A DNA stretch of 7,487 nucleotides from Bacteroidaceae bacterium. Its GTDB lineage: Bacteria > Bacteroidota > Bacteroidia > Bacteroidales > Bacteroidaceae. The stretch spans positions 1-7,487 of the forward strand of contig CAAGHW010000027.1 in assembly GCA_900769765.1 (NCBI GenBank). The letters are read 5' to 3'. The notes below the pieces were generated by a model. It had not been told where the DNA came from and made no database searches. It worked only from the letters and a program-made list of their open reading frames with translations. This document shows, piece after piece, positions 6,206 to 7,487 of the stretch (position 1 is its first letter; each line of letters opens with the position of its first letter). The position numbers and the translations under genes are program-made.

Positions 6206-6889
6206 CTACTGCAGTTCTGTAACCCCGACAACGGTAAGCACATCCCCATCGACAGTAAAACGGATGTCATAATTGCCATAAGGCATGCCATAGACACGTT
6301 CCGGGTCATCGTGATACTGCGGACGCGGGTCAAGCTCAAGAATTTTACACAAAGCGCAGAAATCATCATCGTTGAACATGGCACGCAGTTCCTCGGGAAA
6401 AACGACTTCAAGCGTCTGCCATCTGTTGTTATCCACAAAGCCATTGCGCACCCCTGTGTGGGCATCGCTGTATTCAACATACGGTTTTATATCAAAGATT
6501 GGTGTTCCGTCGGCAAGGTCGGCTCCGGCAACGAGCAATGCAAGGCCATTCTCATCATTCTTCACATCCAACAGTTTAACCGACGAGAGCCCCAAAGCAT
6601 TAGGACGGAAAGGAGAGCGTGTTGCAAACACCCCCATATAACTGTTTCCGCCAAGCAATGGCGGACGTACCAGCGCGCTCCACTCCCCTTTCTTTCTGTC
6701 ATTGAGCGAAAAGCCCCATATAAGCCACAGGAAATCAAAACCCTCTATTCCTCGCAAAGCATCGGCATTGCAGTATTCAGGCTCAAACACAATAACTCCA
6801 CGCAGTTCAGGAACAATACCACTCTGACGCGGCACGCCGAACTTCGTTTTGAGTTTTGTATGATAATATGCTATCGGGGTAATATTCAT
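6206..6889 (-). CDS. trmO: tRNA (N6-threonylcarbamoyladenosine37-N6)-methyltransferase TrmO
   Basis: TrmO (TsaA/YaeB family) uses S-adenosylmethionine to methylate t6A37 to m6t6A37 in threonine tRNA, in the cytoplasm, tuning decoding. The 227-residue length fits the family (about 235 in E. coli). Recognisable motifs in order are FGVPRQSGIVPELRGVIVFEP (residues ~17-37), FDFLWLIWGF, the core block YMGVFATRSPFRPNALGLSS (~84-103), GADLADGTPIFDIKPYVEYSDA, and the C-terminal DPRPQYHDDPERVYGMPYGNYDIRF. All family blocks are intact, so the enzyme should be active. The ATG at 6887-6889 is preceded by AGAGG (6894-6898). It stands alone between convergent and divergent neighbours and looks like a housekeeping gene unrelated to the receptor locus. 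Its stop (6206-6208) abuts the DUF4249 gene, leaving no separate terminator. Confidence 0.95.
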   Translation of the reverse strand: MNITPIAYYHTKLKTKFGVPRQSGIVPELRGVIVFEPEYCNADALRGIEGFDFLWLIWGFSLNDRKKGEWSALVRPPLLGGNSYMGVFATRSPFRPNALGLSSVKLLDVKNDENGLALLVAGADLADGTPIFDIKPYVEYSDAHTGVRNGFVDNNRWQTLEVVFPEELRAMFNDDDFCALCKILELDPRPQYHDDPERVYGMPYGNYDIRFTVDGDVLTVVGVTELQ

Positions 6890-6891
6890 AA

Positions 6892-6898
6892 CACCTCT
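6892..6898 (-). promoter_or_regulatory. Ribosome binding site of trmO
   Basis: On the minus strand AGAGGTG lies 2 bases before the trmO ATG (AGAGG 4 bases before). It is a Shine-Dalgarno-like sequence at slightly short spacing, and the only clear one in this window, where other genes have A-rich leaders. It supports the chosen trmO start. Confidence 0.5.
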
Positions 6899-6907
6899 TT
6901 TCCTTTG

Positions 6908-6915
6908 CGAAGATA
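6908..6915 (-). promoter_or_regulatory. Possible -7 element of trmO
   Basis: On the minus strand the sequence reads TATCTTCG, one mismatch from TAnnTTTG, 18 bp before the trmO ATG. This gives a leader of only about 10-14 nt. No convincing -33 element stands at the normal distance, so this is a weak call. Confidence 0.3.
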
Positions 6916-6938
6916 ATAAAGCGTCTGCAATATTTTCG

Positions 6939-6946
6939 TATCTTTA
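6939..6946 (+). promoter_or_regulatory. Possible -7 element of the membrane acyltransferase gene
   Basis: TATCTTTA is one mismatch from TAnnTTTG and lies 45 bp before the ATG at 6992, giving a leader of about 38-40 nt. A clear -33 TTTG is not found 19-21 bp upstream. With the weak minus-strand box at 6908-6915 it would make a compact divergent promoter region with trmO. Confidence 0.4.
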
Positions 6947-6957
6947 CAAAAAATTAA

Positions 6958-6976
6958 GCAACAACATAACTGTTGC
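6958..6976 (+). other. Small inverted repeat in the acyltransferase leader
   Basis: GCAACA (6958-6963) and TGTTGC (6971-6976) are exact complements around a 7-base loop, between the proposed -7 box and the start codon. It could be an operator half-site pair or a leader hairpin, but six base pairs can arise by chance. Confidence 0.3.
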
Positions 6977-6991
6977 CACAAAAACACTACC

Positions 6992-7487
6992 ATGAACAGA
7001 AACGACGTACGACTCTTGTCACTCGACATACTTCGCGGATTCGACCTGATGCTACTTGTTGGTCTGCAACCCGTAATACGCGCAATACTCATACAACTCG
7101 ATTGCGAAGTACTGAACAACACACTGCTTTATCAGCTCGACCATGCCGAGTGGAAAGGCATGCGTGTGTGGGATATGGTGATGCCGCTGTTCCTTTTCAT
7201 GTCAGGAGTAACCATGCCCTACTCTCTTCCCAAATACAAGAGAGAGAACGGGAATGCAAGAGTGTGGCTACGCGTTATAAAGCGTTTTCTTCTGCTCTTT
7301 TCCTTAGGAATGCTTGTACAAGGCAACATCCTTTCGCTCGCCCCCGACAGAATCTATCTATACAGCAACACCCTGCAGGCCATAGCCGTAGGTTATTTGT
7401 TGACCGTTCCATTGATATTGTACCTCAAGCCCAAACAGCAGATTTTTGCCATTGCGGCACTGCTTGTCATCTATTCAGTACCCATGC
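6992..7487 (+). CDS. Multi-pass membrane acyltransferase, HGSNAT/DUF5009 type (3' end outside window)
   Basis: The frame from the ATG at 6992 stays open for 165 codons to the window end. The product begins RLLSLDILRGFDLMLLVGLQ, the usual N-terminal block of this family with the first membrane helix. Next comes the block DHAEWKGMRVWDMVMP then LFLFMSGVTMPYSL (residues ~50-79), which corresponds to the H-A-x-W-x-G...D...P-x-F-x-F region of human heparan-alpha-glucosaminide N-acetyltransferase; His51 aligns with its catalytic His. NTLQAIAVGYLL (127-138) matches the later L-Q-x-I-A-x-x-Y motif. Further hydrophobic segments lie at ~96-112 and ~126-162. The family moves an acetyl group from cytoplasmic acetyl-CoA across the membrane to an amino sugar; the bacterial substrate is not known and may be a cell-envelope or scavenged glycan. 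No Shine-Dalgarno sequence precedes the start (leader A-rich). Divergent from trmO with 102 bp between starts. Confidence 0.85.
   Translation, partial: MNRNDVRLLSLDILRGFDLMLLVGLQPVIRAILIQLDCEVLNNTLLYQLDHAEWKGMRVWDMVMPLFLFMSGVTMPYSLPKYKRENGNARVWLRVIKRFLLLFSLGMLVQGNILSLAPDRIYLYSNTLQAIAVGYLLTVPLILYLKPKQQIFAIAALLVIYSVPM

Noticed and set aside
6311..6916. 201-codon open frame on the plus strand
   Set aside because: It lies antisense to trmO, which has strong family motifs throughout; the product has no recognisable pattern.

Overview
The window looks like chromosomal DNA of a Bacteroidales bacterium (Bacteroides/Prevotella-like; I cannot place the genus). The evidence is a TonB-dependent receptor paired with a DUF4249 lipoprotein, a DUF4988-type lipoprotein with an acidic residue pair just after the lipidated cysteine, a -7 promoter box of the Bacteroidetes form TAnnTTTG, and A-rich translation leaders mostly without Shine-Dalgarno sequences.

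Layout, left to right. (1) 1-995: 3' part of ppdK (pyruvate, phosphate dikinase), ending in a perfect-palindrome intrinsic terminator. (2) 996-1204: an intergenic region with a second small hairpin, a run of nine G at 1125-1133, and a TATATTTG -7 box 19 bp downstream of that run. (3) 1205-3244: a large acidic lipoprotein with a coiled coil, a DUF4988-like module, 15 proline-free collagen-like G-x-D/N triplets, and an uncharacterised C-terminal half. (4) 3306-5324 and 5335-6204: a compact TonB-dependent receptor and a DUF4249 lipoprotein, 10 bp apart and surely co-transcribed; a hairpin separates them from the upstream lipoprotein gene. (5) 6206-6889 on the minus strand: trmO (tRNA m6t6A37 methyltransferase), whose stop lies one base from the stop of the DUF4249 gene. 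(6) 6992-7487: 5' part of a multi-pass membrane acyltransferase of the HGSNAT/DUF5009 type, divergent from trmO and running off the window.

The three cell-envelope genes at 1205-6204 form the accessory core. The receptor and DUF4249 protein probably act together at the outer membrane on an unknown ligand. The collagen-like lipoprotein may be a separately controlled surface protein of the same locus. No SusD-like protein, glycoside hydrolase or regulator is present, so this is not a classical polysaccharide utilisation locus within the window. The most interesting signal is the G9 tract in the -33 position of the lipoprotein promoter, a candidate phase-variation switch. ppdK, trmO and the acyltransferase are ordinary chromosomal genes. 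I see no RNA gene, CRISPR array or mobile element.
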